Shown here piece after piece: positions 1 to 13,412 of a stretch of 64,000 bases of DNA. The notes below the pieces were generated by a model. The model saw only the letters and a list, made by a program, of their open reading frames with translations, made no database searches and was not told where the DNA came from. How positions within the stretch are numbered: position 1 is the first letter of the stretch; every line of letters begins with the position of its first letter. The DNA comes from Sinonovacula constricta (Eukaryota; Mollusca; Bivalvia; Cardiida; Solecurtidae), in the NCBI GenBank assembly GCA_007844125.1, contig CM017556.1:20187607-20251606 (forward strand), read 5' to 3'. Made by a program: the position numbers and the translations under genes.

Positions 1-400
1 CTTTTGCTTATACAGCTGGACGCGCTGTAATTGCCAGCATTGTGTCGCTGCGATGTATTTCTAAAATTATATATAACTAAATCACATAGCATGGGTCAGC
101 GGGTTTTATTATCATATTAAAAATAATTTGGATTTTACGTTGTCATGTATTGATTTGAAAAATCTATCTAGTTAAAATTATCATTTTGTTTTGTTTCGAA
201 AACATTTAGTGTTGTCCCTTCCCTACCCTTCCTGGCATTCGTTTTATCTACTGTACATACTGTACATATGTTGATAGTTTAGTTTATTTCTACTTATTAT
301 GTATGTATATAAGTTCATTGTATCTGTTTTAACTTCCGATGCAGGTGCTTACTGTTAGTTCTTTCACTTTGACGAATATTTTTATTTACACTTTTGTGTA

Positions 401-530
401 GTGCGAGGAAGTGCGAGGTTGGAGCGCTCCACAAACAAGGTTTAAGCGCCCCAGTCGGCCCTTTTGCCGACTGACCGTTCCAAGGCGGTAACTGATGGTT
501 TTTCTTTTTGTGTGTTATGTCTCGTCTCTG
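401..530 (+). repeat. Dispersed repeat R1, copy A
   Basis: This copy has the R1 core, a GCGAGGTT motif followed by CCAGTCGG, a short spacer, GCCGACTGACC and then GTTCCAAGGCGGTAACTG. CAGTCGG and CCGACTG can pair as a stem. The same core recurs near 9.85, 21.88, 29.12, 42.46 and 52.9 kb. Copy A and the copy at 21841-21925 share a downstream stretch (TTATGTCTCGTCTCTGTG) that the others lack, so they form a subfamily. No coding potential is seen. Confidence 0.8.
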
Positions 531-564
531 TGTTTTTGTCACGTCACATTTATATTTACCTTGT

Positions 565-640
565 TTGCCTTTGTTACAGGTAGATAGAATTTAAATATCT
601 GTGGAAATTTTGAAAGGACCTTTTCTTATTTACATATGTG
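565..640 (+). repeat. Repeat segment shared with 6195-6262
   Basis: About 65 bases around AATTTAAATATCTGTG and AGGACCTTTTCTT recur at 6195-6262 with few differences. It lies just downstream of R1 copy A and may be part of the same longer element. Confidence 0.65.
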
Positions 641-1240
641 TAAGTTTAAGAACAGTGAAATCCGGATTTTCATTATAACACACATCTTACGACTCGTATT
701 TACAACATTTAAATTTATTGACAAAAAGTTTATCATACATCAATTTCACCAAAGACATTTTTAAGCAATCAAAGAGAAGTTAACAAAATACATCTGCCGT
801 AGATATTGTGTATTCAAACATGTGTGTGCTACACGATAAATCTTCTAAACAGCCTAAGTAAAATTACTTAGTGAAATGTGTATGTAAACATATATAATAA
901 TTAGTTACTAAATACAAAGACAGAAAAATAATATTTAAAAAGTCATTTGATAGTATTATCATTGTGTACGATTCCTACCGTGACACCAAATGCTGTCTAA
1001 TCAATCAAATGCTTTGTAAAGCTGGTGTCTTGCCAACCCTTTTATATCAGCCCGTATAGGAAAATGGCTAGATATTGTTACCTGAATGTTGGATTCTATT
1101 TATTTTGTAAAGTACTGCTTTGGAACGAGTGTCTGCAAGTTACTTAAATATGTCGGAAGAAAAATAATGTTTATATTCAAGTAAATATGAAATATTGCCA
1201 TTGAAATAGTATAGACCCCTCAAACATTGCTATATCGGAG
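641..1240. other. Intergenic, nothing recognised
   Basis: AT-rich sequence without a convincing open frame, RNA or named repeat. Confidence 0.5.
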
Positions 1241-1251
1241 AATGTTTATGT

Positions 1252-1257
1252 TTTATT
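1252..1257 (-). promoter_or_regulatory. Polyadenylation signal of the first fibrinogen-domain gene
   Basis: On the minus strand an AATAAA hexamer lies about 17 bases past the stop codon of the 1274-2293 gene. It is the nearest canonical poly(A) signal and implies a very short 3' UTR. Confidence 0.5.
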
Positions 1258-1273
1258 GCAATCAAACTTTTAA

Positions 1274-2293
1274 TTATACACTCTTAAACAAACATCTGAC
1301 TTTCATCTCAACTTTAATTAGAGAATAATGATAACCCCAGGGCAATGACCAATTTACACCATCGGCATAGGACGTATGGTTTCCAGCATAATACTGTCCA
1401 TTCAAGCTACAGCAATGACATGCTGCATACCACCAGGCTGCCTTATAGTAATCTGCACAGTTCACTTCAATGTAAACATCATTGTCGGCGTCGATTGTCG
1501 AGAACTGGTATCCGCTTTGGCTGCTTAAGCAATTACCCACATTTCCAGTAAAACCAGCGACATACAAACGATAGTTATCGTCCGCTCCTGATATGGTGAA
1601 TCTATCATAATGGGCATAACCGAAACTTAACACTGGGTGATTTGGTTCCGCCTCCAACGTAATATTTAACTCACATTTGTTGTTCTTAGTAATATTGTGA
1701 ATCTCTTCTAAACCGAGCCAAAATTCACCAGAAGTATTTCCAAATCCAGCGACATATTCAAGCCATGGGCGTGCAAAACTGACGCTTCCATCTTGCCTTC
1801 TTTGGAACACGATCCAATCAAGAGAAAAGAAATTGTTACAGTATGTGTATAACGAAATGCGCGGTAAATTACTAGGAAACCCATTGAAGAGGCCACTATC
1901 ACTGGCCTCACGAATAAGTTCTTTACATGCACTTGGCGATGATGATGTCACATTCCTTTCACCATTATCCGACATTTCGGACACATATGACAAACTTGGA
2001 TAACCATACACAAATTGACCTACTGGGGAAATGATAGGGGAAACGTCCATACCATGGTTGCAGTAGCACAGCTTGGTGGTATTATGGTAATACACTGAGG
2101 CAAATAAAGGATCCATCGCACACTTTGTTGCACAGTCTGCGAGAGAACGTGATGTTGCCGTTTTTGTTACAATGGTGGTGTTCGTGATAATAAGTCCCTT
2201 TCTGAACTGCCATGAAATGTGGTCTGTGACAGAGTGACAACATACCCCGAACAGCAAGCCTGGGATGAGCGCAAAAATCATGTAGGCTGACAT
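1274..2293 (-). CDS. Secreted apple-like plus fibrinogen-domain protein (FReP) 1
   Basis: An uninterrupted frame of 339 codons encodes a secreted fibrinogen-related protein. Residues 1-21 form a signal peptide (MSAYMIFALIPGLLFGVCCH). Residues about 29-80 look like an apple/PAN-type segment with the pattern CATKC...CYC. Residues about 120-334 are a fibrinogen C-terminal domain: DWIVFQRRQDGS at 159, GFGNTSGEFWLGL at 183, a calcium-site-like DADND at 268-272, AWWY at 286 and a closing VEMKVRC. Several NxT/S sequons fit a secreted glycoprotein. In molluscs such proteins act as soluble lectin-like recognition proteins, so an immune role here is inference. There is no intron in the coding part. The paralogue at 12313-13332 has the same length, domain order and strand. 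Next to the SLNG motif both have CxCC where most family members have one cysteine. The start is supported by the signal peptide and a TATA element about 55 bases upstream. Confidence 0.92.
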   Translation of the reverse strand: MSAYMIFALIPGLLFGVCCHSVTDHISWQFRKGLIITNTTIVTKTATSRSLADCATKCAMDPLFASVYYHNTTKLCYCNHGMDVSPIISPVGQFVYGYPSLSYVSEMSDNGERNVTSSSPSACKELIREASDSGLFNGFPSNLPRISLYTYCNNFFSLDWIVFQRRQDGSVSFARPWLEYVAGFGNTSGEFWLGLEEIHNITKNNKCELNITLEAEPNHPVLSFGYAHYDRFTISGADDNYRLYVAGFTGNVGNCLSSQSGYQFSTIDADNDVYIEVNCADYYKAAWWYAACHCCSLNGQYYAGNHTSYADGVNWSLPWGYHYSLIKVEMKVRCLFKSV

Positions 2294-2346
2294 TTCTACA
2301 CTACAATTTCGACCAATGTTATGTGCGCTCCTGTTTTAGGCAGACA

Positions 2347-2374
2347 TTTTATAGTAAATCATGTTCGAGGGTTG
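2347..2374 (-). promoter_or_regulatory. Core promoter of FReP 1: TATA element plus CAACCCTC block
   Basis: On the minus strand TACTATAAAA (2347-2356) lies 54-63 bases upstream of the ATG. CAACCCTC (2367-2374) lies 74-81 bases upstream. The paralogue has the same octamer and a TATA-like element at almost identical distances, which supports a shared promoter architecture. Confidence 0.6.
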
Positions 2375-4589
2375 ATAAAAAAATCACATTTTGTGCTTTT
2401 AAGCTGACAAATTCCGTTTACGTTTAAATTATGTTCTTAAATTATTGCTGTTGATTATTGAAGTGTAGCATCCCAAATGTAATTAAACATGCATGTTTGA
2501 TATATTTATATAAACTATTACCTCAAAACAATTTGATTTTTGAACACATCCTAACTACACAAAAAGTTATTTTTCATTTGCATAACAGATATTTTGGCTG
2601 AGTATTTTACAATAAAAACCGTCATTGTGTAAAAGTTGTTCGGTTTATGAATTTAGCGGAAAATGCAATAGGTTCAAACTGATTGTATTTTCTTGTTGCA
2701 TACAACATTCTTTAGAGGAAATTATATACTTTATTCTTTCTTCTCTCTGAGAATGTTTCCTTTTTTTAAAATCAATGCCATGTCGTATGTTAAATCTCGA
2801 ATTATACTCTTTTATTCAGGCGCCAGAGCTAACACTGACTTTTTCTCTATCAAAGCACACAATTTTGACTAAAATATTCATAAGCCCAATGTACTCCATG
2901 GAAATTTATCCATACATGTTACGTCATCGTAGCTGTAATATGGCATTTATTGCTTACATTTTCTCGTCTTTGGGTAATAATATAAAACGACATTTAATTG
3001 CGGTAATAAGTCATCTCGTTTTTAATGTATGTCGATATTGTCACAGGACCTGCTTAAATTTCTGTACTCACGTACATTTGTATCAACCCTTTGGAGTAGG
3101 ATATGGTATCGATTCTACCTCTTCTGTGGAGCGGTCATTTCCTTTTATTTTATTGAAATGGTCAATAGTACTGGTCAAAAGCTATTCTTTTAATCAAAGT
3201 AAATTCATATAGTGACCTGCATTCACTATTTTATCGTTTCAAGAGATATTTCTTATTGTAAGATCAATATACAAACTTATTTGCCAAGTCATCGAATTTG
3301 ACTATTGGGCCACATATTTCTGATTTTGTATCTTGGCAGAATCGATCGTGATGTATGACTACGAACTAATAACTAAGTGTCTTTAAATTTTTGGGTCAGT
3401 TCATTGGTATTGTTTGTGTTTTTGTTACAAAAAATGTGCATATAGTTTAACGTAGCTTGTTTGCGATATTTTATAAAATGTCAATTTACAATATGTCAAA
3501 CGGCATGTAATGATAGATAAAAAGATACATTTAATTCATAAAGGATTTTGCAAAGTTTTCTTTGTTTTATTGTCCTATTTTTGACATCTGCGAATATTAG
3601 CGGATAGTTATATTAACATTCGTAGTTAGTCTTGCGAAGTATGAAAATAATAGAAAAATGTTTTCCTTTTGGCTTTGCTTTAATTTTACTCCATAAATGT
3701 AATCGATTATTACAAAGAGGTTTATTTCTCCGTGTCAAGATTAGTTAAATTGTTTAAACAGGCAGTCTTTGTCAAATTGATGCCGTCATTTTCCGATTTT
3801 CCAAATGCAGAAATATAAGTATTCGATGTCGTGGTCAATGCTAGATTGTTTTGCTTAGAACCCTTGCTCATTATCTTTTAAAATTAAACGTATCGTACTG
3901 TTTTGGGTTCAAATTTAATATGAAAATAAAATCATAATGACATCGAGTCTCAGAGGCTCAGTGACACATCACCGTTGGTAAATGTTATCACCCCGAGCTT
4001 TATATATGTTATATTCGAGGGGATGGTTAAATAAAATTGTATTTCTTCTCGCTCATGGAATTATCAATATAGACTTCTACTCTCCTTTCCGTCAAAATAG
4101 TTGGAATCTCCCGATCTCCCATCCAATCTTATGATAGGGCATATGATTCTTACATTGGCCATCTCATAGGATACTTAATAATATTATTCCTTCTCGTTTA
4201 TCGAACAGTCCATTCTATTTAGAAAAAAATTACTTATATAGAAATGTTTTCCAATTGAAATATTTAGTTTAAAGCATAAATGCCACACGTATTCCAATAA
4301 ATGTTATGAGTAATATATAAATATATAAATAATGCATCAAAACTGAAATTATGTAAAGGGACGTGAATTTGCCGGGCGTTAATATGTAATAAAAGGATGG
4401 CGTCATCTTTTTCAGCGATAGAACAATTGACATTTTTGTGTCAGATTTGCATGACCATGTTCTAATGTAAACAGACAATCAGAAATTATTATTTAATTAA
4501 AATAAGTGCCCAGGTGTAAAGACCATAAAATGGACTTGTCCAGGAAATGTCGCGGTGTGTGTGTTTTAAATATGTTGATCAAGTGACAC
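2375..4589. other. Intergenic, no supported gene
   Basis: AT-rich sequence. A 145-codon open frame at 2775-3212 has no recognisable motif and looks like chance. No repeat copy was matched elsewhere in the window. Confidence 0.5.
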
Positions 4590-6960
4590 CGGTACAAACA
4601 AAGGGAGTCATATGCAAAAGTTGAAATGGAGAATGAAGGCTTTAAGTTCTGATTTGTGACACGTTTGCAAAGGTATTTAAAGGAAAGGGGTGTAGGTAAT
4701 AATGACATTAGAAAACCTGCACTGGTTGATTTTGTGTACTAGCAAAAGGAATCGGAATTGAGTCAGATCCAGATCTGTTGTTGGAGGATCCCACCCACAT
4801 CATATGTCAAAGATTTGCTTGGGATGAGCTTGTCGGATGCTGCCTATACACAGGTCTTTGTTTTTACCTCTGTTGCTAGTGAGGACCAAGTGCAAAGCCA
4901 AATAAAATTTGGTCTTCACCCTCACATCAAAGTATGCATTTTTATCAATATGGATCAACTTTATTAAATAACAACAATGAGAAAAATGTTTCTCATTCTT
5001 CAATAATTAATTTGGATCCGTATCATTTGCATATTAAATGATTGATTGTATATATTATTTTTATGTAGATCTAAACCTAAGTATAATATGGAATGACAGC
5101 ATTCCTGGGTAAGTTGGTCCTGAGTGAGGCACCTCAAACTAATCTAAGCATTTAATTTCTTGAAAAATATTTTTATTTTTATACCATTATATGAAACTGT
5201 TTTCTTACGAAATATGTTGCTGTGAAGGCATGTGTCAAGTCACGAACCAATGAATTTGATCCAATCAGCATAAAGAGCTGCTATTCCTGCTGGATTATAC
5301 AGAAATGTAGCAAGGTGAACTCCATTCAGTCAGCATATTGTTGCTGTAAAGCCGGGTAAGGATATCTTATTTTATTGAAAACCCTTGTCATTAGCCAATC
5401 ATTCCTGTAGTTCTTTCTGGTTGTACTTTTTATTAATATCATTGATTATTTTTGTTCCATAGATTCCGGTTATGGAAAATTTTATTAGTATAAGTATTCG
5501 TATTGAATACAATTTTAAGATTAAAAAACAGTTTCAGTCACAATAAATAAAATTATTATGTATGTGTGTTTGCCTTCTGATGGGTTAATGTGCAAATTCA
5601 AGAATACAAAGGTGTTTCTTTTCCAGTATTGAGGGGTGCTGTAGACTCGTTCTGGCCACCTGGTTTGAAATTCTTGACTTCTTCGAGTACTTCAATGGCC
5701 AGCTGTAAACCAGAGCCGTGTATTTGGGAATGCCGACCATCTTAGGCTGACCAACTCAACAAACCTATGACAGCTGCTCACATGGAAACCTTAATTGTTG
5801 CAGACCCCAGGTAGACTTGAGACCAATCTCTTGTATAGCCATTCACTTTATTCTTTTTTTTGAAATTATTTGATGTATTGATGAATTAACATCAGATATG
5901 CATATATATGCTTCCGGGGTATTTTTTCTGTTGCTGAAAAAACAACACAGGATGAGTTTTAGAAAGAGAATTTCAAAGGCTGAGAGAAGTATAAATGTCA
6001 AATCTTAATTTGGGGTCTTACTGTAAGATGACGTTAAACCCGTTTTAGAATGGTCAGTTCAAAAAAGCTGTGTTCTGCTGATTGGAAAAGAGGTATTCCA
6101 AAAATACCCTAGTCTCATCATCAGCTGTCGTTAACTTATTTTTCACATACTCATTTGAGTATATTATAGAGATAGCAATAATAATGTAAGTTGCATTGGT
6201 CTGCAGATAGATAAAATTTAAATATCTGTGAAAATTTTGATAGGACCTTTTCTTTTTTACCTATTCATATCTGATTTATGAAGATCAGATTATTTATGTT
6301 ATATTAGTATTATTAGTGATAAACAAATATCTTCTGGTTGCAGCACAATGACTCCAACACCTGTGTAATCGCAATGTAATAAAGCCAAACAGTTTGTTGA
6401 GGAACACATGTGCATAATTAATACCTGCCAATGTACAAACATATTCATACATTATAAGTTGCAACAGGAATAGAATGAGGAAAGTTCTACTAACTACATC
6501 GAATTTTTATAAAAATAGTTCATTCTACCAACATTCAGAAAACAGCAGCAGTTTTATTGAAACCAACCAACTTTGATGGTACATTTATTCCTAATGTTGT
6601 TTGTTTTGGTTGTCGTTTTGGAAACAAAGCTTGAGAAGTGTTCACCAAAGCAGACCATTTTGAACATTCTACTAGGCTTAGTCAGATTAAAGTTATTATT
6701 CCTGACTTGGCCATCACACAGGAAGGTCCTATTATGATCTGCTCTTCAGATGTCATTGTGGAATGCAAGCTGTGGGGACTGTTCCTTTTAGAATTCAAAT
6801 GTCTATATAAATATAAACATTTCCATCCGAAAAATTAATTGAAACTGTCAAATATCTGTGATTTCAATGAAAACAACGTTTTTCAGTTAAGAAGATCTCA
6901 TGCATACTATGACCAAATTTATATAACAATGTCTACTAGTAGCATATACTCATAACGGTC
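4590..6960 (+). pseudogene. Decayed SAP / SWIM zinc finger / YqaJ nuclease gene
   Basis: Four pieces appear in the family's usual order. (1) Around 4635-4800 is a SAP-like segment, RLQRYLKERGV followed by RKPALVDFV, then DPDLLLEDP in another frame; it carries stop codons and a frameshift. (2) An exon ending at 5355 reads VKACVKSRT...AYCCCKAG. (3) A GT-AG intron (5356-5626) joins in phase to IEGCCRLVLATWFEILDFF, so the join resembles a SWIM finger (CxC...CxH) whose final histidine is leucine. A stop follows near 5706, then CIWECRP. (4) At 6655-6930 IVECKLWG, LLEFKCLYKYK and then FQLRRSHAYYDQI match the YqaJ nuclease block, with the E-x-K catalytic pair still visible. YqaJ-fold proteins are lambda-exonuclease-like and in bivalves are usually repeated, poorly characterised genes. 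Stops, a frameshift and the lost SWIM histidine argue for a pseudogene. A damaged but partly expressed gene cannot be excluded. Confidence 0.72.
6195..6262 (+). repeat. Repeat segment shared with 565-640
   Basis: Second copy of the AATTTAAATATCTGTG / GGACCTTTTCTT segment. It falls inside the region of the decayed YqaJ gene, between the SWIM and nuclease parts, and so may be an insertion in an intron. Confidence 0.65.
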
Positions 6961-8103
6961 AAGGTTTGCGTTGTACAAGTTTTACCGAAACATAATTCCG
7001 AGATTTGAAAAACGTGTAAGAATAATGTTATGCACGAGTAGATTGTTTATGTATGTCCAGGTCCATCACAATATTTCGATGAACAATTACATTTAAGAAT
7101 TAAAATAAGTTAAATAACTTTTACTTCAGTAATTGTCTGGTTCTCTCTATATTATATATGACTAGACTTGTTTATATTGTATGTGAACACAAAGTGGCTT
7201 ATTTTTCTTCATATAGAATTAATGTAAATGTAATTGTTATGTTAAATGTGTGTGTCTCTTAGAGGAATGTACATCCAGTATAGCTCATATACTATAGAGA
7301 AACATAAAGCAGAATGTGGCTAGCCTTTAAATATTGAACCAGTTTTCGGTCATTATCAACTGTCAAAGTTAAAAAAACAAAGGTTGGTTTGGACTTTGTT
7401 TTACAGTGCATGAATTATTATATTGTACTTATCATTTTTATTATGCTGTTCTTAAAGTTCCAGAGAATTATTATTTTTGAAATTAATGGGATATTTTTTA
7501 TATTTCCAGAAAGCTAATTACATAGTACATGTATTTAATAAGTACTTACCTCGGCTTTACTCTGGTTCTGTGAATAAAGATTATTAGTACTTGTAAGAGT
7601 GTCTGTAAAGTACATGATTAAATAATGTGTGAAATAACAATGTTTTACAGTTGGTTGCCTTTGTTCTGTCAGTGATGATTTGGTATAATACCATAATTAA
7701 ACAGCAAACACTGTGTTAAACAGTTGTTTCCATTTTTATTACATTCTGAAAATTAGTTACAGCTTCAATCAATGTGATTGATATGAACATGATTTCTAAC
7801 AATATGTAATGTTAATACAGTTCACAATTGGTCAACACATGTGATGCACAGTGAACAATTGATATTTATTTGAAATCGCAAATTTTATTGATTTATCTAT
7901 TCAGTTATAAATAGATATGTATCTGTTATAACAGTAACATATTGCATGTTTACATGCTTCAATCAACCCATTAATAGTGGATGAAAAACCTGAAAATTTT
8001 CTTTGTTTCACCATGAATCCCATTTATAATACCAGTACTCAAAAACACACCAACATATATTTTAGTTACAATACTCAATGTTTTTTAGAACTGACTAGGA
8101 GGC
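6961..8103. other. Intergenic, nothing recognised
   Basis: AT-rich sequence without a supported gene, RNA or matched repeat. Confidence 0.45.
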
Positions 8104-8448
8104 CTATCTGGAAGGTCGAATTACGCCTTGAAGAAAGAAGTGTCGTAAGTTACTCAAAACTGCAACAATTGTACTAATTTGACCCATTAAAATTGTGTAA
8201 TTTGAGGGAGTAATACCATACAGAACTTTAAAGGTTTTCATTCTACTGAATGACGTTTCAACATGTGTTCGTAAAGACACAATTGATCTTGAGCGCTTCA
8301 CAGCTCCCCTACTTAGAAGTTTACAATGTGGAAAGGCTGGAATATTGAGACTATCCTTGTTAGGCAACAAGTGTTTGATGTTAAATCCCCAATCTGCCCT
8401 TCGTCTACGTGGTCTCAAAAGCCAGATGCCTGCATTATTTACTATCAC
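8104..8448 (-). pseudogene. PIF/Harbinger-type DDE transposase, C-terminal remnant
   Basis: The open frame holds the last third of a DDE_Tnp_4 (HARBI1-like) transposase. ADWGFNIKHLLP corresponds to the family's ADRGF block carrying the second catalytic Asp. LNIPAF follows, then RSRSIVSLRTHVE, where the Glu is the third catalytic residue, followed by SFSRMKTFKVLYG. ADRGF has become ADWGF and the terminal helix is followed by unrelated sequence. No transposase N-terminus, first catalytic Asp or THAP finger was found nearby, so this is a truncated mobile-element relic and not a working gene. Confidence 0.72.
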
Positions 8449-9599
8449 TTATTGTATAAATATTTGATAAAAATATAATAATACCAGATGGTAAAATAGC
8501 AACTAATTGTTTGAACGTATTTTCATGTATATTATTAGACCAAGTAAATTTCTGTGACGATGGTACAAAACATGTACAGTCTATGATTTCTCTTGTGCGA
8601 TGATTTTTAGAAGAAGATAAAGGTAAATTTGATTTTACGATTTAAAGTGATGGCCATACTATTAACTGTTAAAATACTGATAAAGAAGGTGACCCAAGAT
8701 TTAAAAATCCTACTTACATGGCTTGATGATACACCAAACAAATATGGTAAATGGTTGTACTCATATGCAATTCCAACTTTAACTAAACATTATAGCATTT
8801 CAATAAATTTAAAGATTTATTGTTTCTTTTCCTCCCCTTGTCTTTTTGGTTCTTGCAATAGTTTTATATTTACCATCGCATAGCTTAGTGTTTTAGCTGC
8901 TGACAAATTCCATTTAAACAACCATAGCAAAATGTAACTGTTGAAACTCCAGTATACATGTCTTATCTATGCTCAAAATGGTATCTACAAAAGTTGTCGG
9001 ATTTTTTTTGTCGTCAGTTTGTATACCACCATTGCTTTGAGTTGTCGGTAGTTCTGGTTGAGAATATGGTGTCATCAGTAGTAAACAAGTCATGGAACAC
9101 TGGTAAATTGCTTCAGTGGAAATTGGTTTACTGTTGCATGGTGTAGAGTCTAACTTTTTTTTCTTCGGGCCTCGCTGAGGCTATCGTCCCTCAACTGGAC
9201 GTTTCCACCTCGAGGTTGAGATGGACGAGGGGAAAAGGCTTAACGCACAACTAACCTGTATAATTCAAGTGATGTTGTTTATTTAGGAAATGGTAGAAAG
9301 AAAATATCTATAAAATGGGACTTTTGATGCTGTCACTTTTACATGTTTCTCATGAACAACGTTTAGTAACCATTTCTGTTGATAGCTCAGTAAACTTCTC
9401 AAACACAAAACATTTGGACAACCGACTCTTTTCAAATGGCATCGCGGTCTAACTTGTTTGTACTGGCATCACGTGATTATGACTGGAGAAAACCTACATG
9501 CAGATTTCCGGGACTGAACTATTAAATAAAAATATTAAAATTACTATTTTCAGTCAATTTATAAAAGAAACATCCTGTAAGAAGATGCATGTAATTTAG
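8449..9599. other. Intergenic, possible flank of the transposase relic
   Basis: No convincing frame. Minus-strand sequence around 8950-9150 reads open for short stretches and may be more of the decayed transposon, but I could not align it to a known domain. Confidence 0.35.
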
Positions 9600-10040
9600 T
9601 CATTTTCATTTACAATCAACAATTTTTGTGTAGTTTTGTTTTTCTAATCGAAATAATATTTCTATCTCTCTCTCTTCTAAACACTTTATGGGCATTATTT
9701 TTCCATGACGTTACTACTTTCGTCATAATTTATCAAAGAAACCGTCAGCGCTTGGACAATCGTTACTCAAATAGATCGGTTTTCTTTTTGTTGCTTGCAT
9801 TTGACAAAAACACCAGGAAGTGCGAGGTTAGAGTTCTGTAAAACCGGTTTAAGCACCCCAGTCGGTCCATATTGCCGACTGACCGTTCCAAGGCGGTAAC
9901 TGTCGGGTTTTCTCTTTTTGTTAAATGACTCACCACAGAACGTTCTTACTTTAACATTTGGTTTGAATACCTTTGTCCTGTGCCTTTTTCAAATTTTAGT
10001 ATATATTGCATTGCTCATACGACTTTGTCATATATTCTTT
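9600..10040 (+). repeat. Dispersed repeat R1, copy B
   Basis: One of the two longest R1 copies. It can be followed collinearly with copy C (28953-29390, opposite strand) from AATTTTTGTGTAGTT, through the GTCGG hairpin core at 9820-9905, to a 3' part with CTTTGTCCTG and ATTGCTCATACGACTTTGTCATATATTC. The two copies therefore define an element of at least about 430 bp. It carries no open frame of note. Confidence 0.82.
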
Positions 10041-12312
<2,272 letters not shown>

Positions 12313-13332
12313 TCATTGTTTGTCAAGCAAGCATCTAATTTTCATCTCAACCTTTTTAGGGCTTTGCAGACTCCCCATCATAGGCCATACTAGTTCTCTG
12401 TAAACGCGGGTCTTGATATCTGGGTACATGCCATTAAGGCTACAGCAGTCGCAATCTCCATACCACCAGCCACCCTCTAGTATAGCTGCGCAGTTAACTG
12501 AAGGAAGGATGTCATGATCCTTGTCGAAAGTCGAAAACTTGTTTCCACTGTAGGCACTGAGACAATCACCAACAGTTCCAGTAAAGCCAGAGACGTTCAA
12601 GCGGTAACCATCTGTCTCTCCGGATAAAGAGAATCTGGCATAGTATGCATAACCGAAAGTTGAAGGATTGTAGGTGTCGACTTGCATAGTTACATTCAAT
12701 TCACAGCTATTGTTACTTGTCATGTGGAAAATATTTTTCAAGCCGAGCCAAAATTCTCCGTTTGATATGTCGCCAAATCCATTCAAATAATCTGTCCATG
12801 GACGTGTGAAATTAATGCTTCCATCTTGTCTTCGTTGGAACACGACCCAGTCATTATACAGATATTGGTGACAATATGTGTACAAAGAATTTCGTGGATA
12901 ACGATCGGGATAATGATCAAAGTGTCCATCAGTGTAAGCTTTGTGTATGAGTTCTTGACATGCCTCCGGTGATCTTGATGTCAGAATCTTTTCACCATCC
13001 ACAGACTTTTCAGCTACATAAGACAAGCTCGCATAACCATACAGAAATTTGCCGGCTGGCGAAATTATTGGCTTAACGTCCAGAGCATGGTTGCAGTAAC
13101 ACAGTTTTCGTGTACTGTCATAGTATAGAGATGCAGTAGACGAAATCCTTGAGCACTTTGTGGAGCAGTCCAAAAGGGAGCGAGCCTTTAGTTTTTTCGA
13201 CACAATGCTATCATTCTGTATTAAGACATCTTTTATAAATCTCCATGCCTTGTGATCTTCGCCAGAATGGCAATAAACACCGGCAAGTACGTTACTTATA
13301 AGAATGAACGAAAGAAAGGTGAAAGCAGACAT
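12313..13332 (-). CDS. Secreted apple-like plus fibrinogen-domain protein (FReP) 2
   Basis: A single 339-codon exon, paralogous end to end with 1274-2293. Residues 1-23 are a signal peptide. Residues about 30-80 are the apple/PAN-like segment (CSTKC...CYCNH). Residues about 122-334 are the fibrinogen domain: DWVVFQRRQDGSINF at 161, GFGDISNGEFWLGL at 185, a calcium-site-like DKDHD at 270-274, GGWWYGDCDCCSLNG at 287 and VEMKIRC at the end. It keeps the canonical GGWWY that FReP 1 has changed to AAWWY, so this copy looks closer to the ancestral form. It has the same extra CxCC before the SLNG motif. Four or more NxS/T sites are present. A soluble lectin-like recognition role is inferred from the family. 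Same strand and architecture at 10 kb distance suggest a local duplication. Confidence 0.92.
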   Translation of the reverse strand: MSAFTFLSFILISNVLAGVYCHSGEDHKAWRFIKDVLIQNDSIVSKKLKARSLLDCSTKCSRISSTASLYYDSTRKLCYCNHALDVKPIISPAGKFLYGYASLSYVAEKSVDGEKILTSRSPEACQELIHKAYTDGHFDHYPDRYPRNSLYTYCHQYLYNDWVVFQRRQDGSINFTRPWTDYLNGFGDISNGEFWLGLKNIFHMTSNNSCELNVTMQVDTYNPSTFGYAYYARFSLSGETDGYRLNVSGFTGTVGDCLSAYSGNKFSTFDKDHDILPSVNCAAILEGGWWYGDCDCCSLNGMYPDIKTRVYRELVWPMMGSLQSPKKVEMKIRCLLDKQ

Positions 13333-13386
13333 TCTCTGTACTGAGTTCCAAAAGAAAAATCGGTTGTTTTATTCGTATAACCGCGT

Positions 13387-13412
13387 CTATATTAATACTG
13401 AGATGAGGGTTG
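13387..13412 (-). promoter_or_regulatory. Core promoter of FReP 2: TATA-like element plus CAACCCTC block
   Basis: TATTAATATAG on the minus strand lies about 56-65 bases upstream of the ATG, and CAACCCTC (13405-13412) 73-80 bases upstream. Both elements sit at the same distances as in FReP 1. Confidence 0.58.

Noticed and set aside
2775..3212. 145-codon plus-strand open frame
   Set aside because: No domain, signal or codon-like composition is evident and it sits in AT-rich sequence. Treated as chance.
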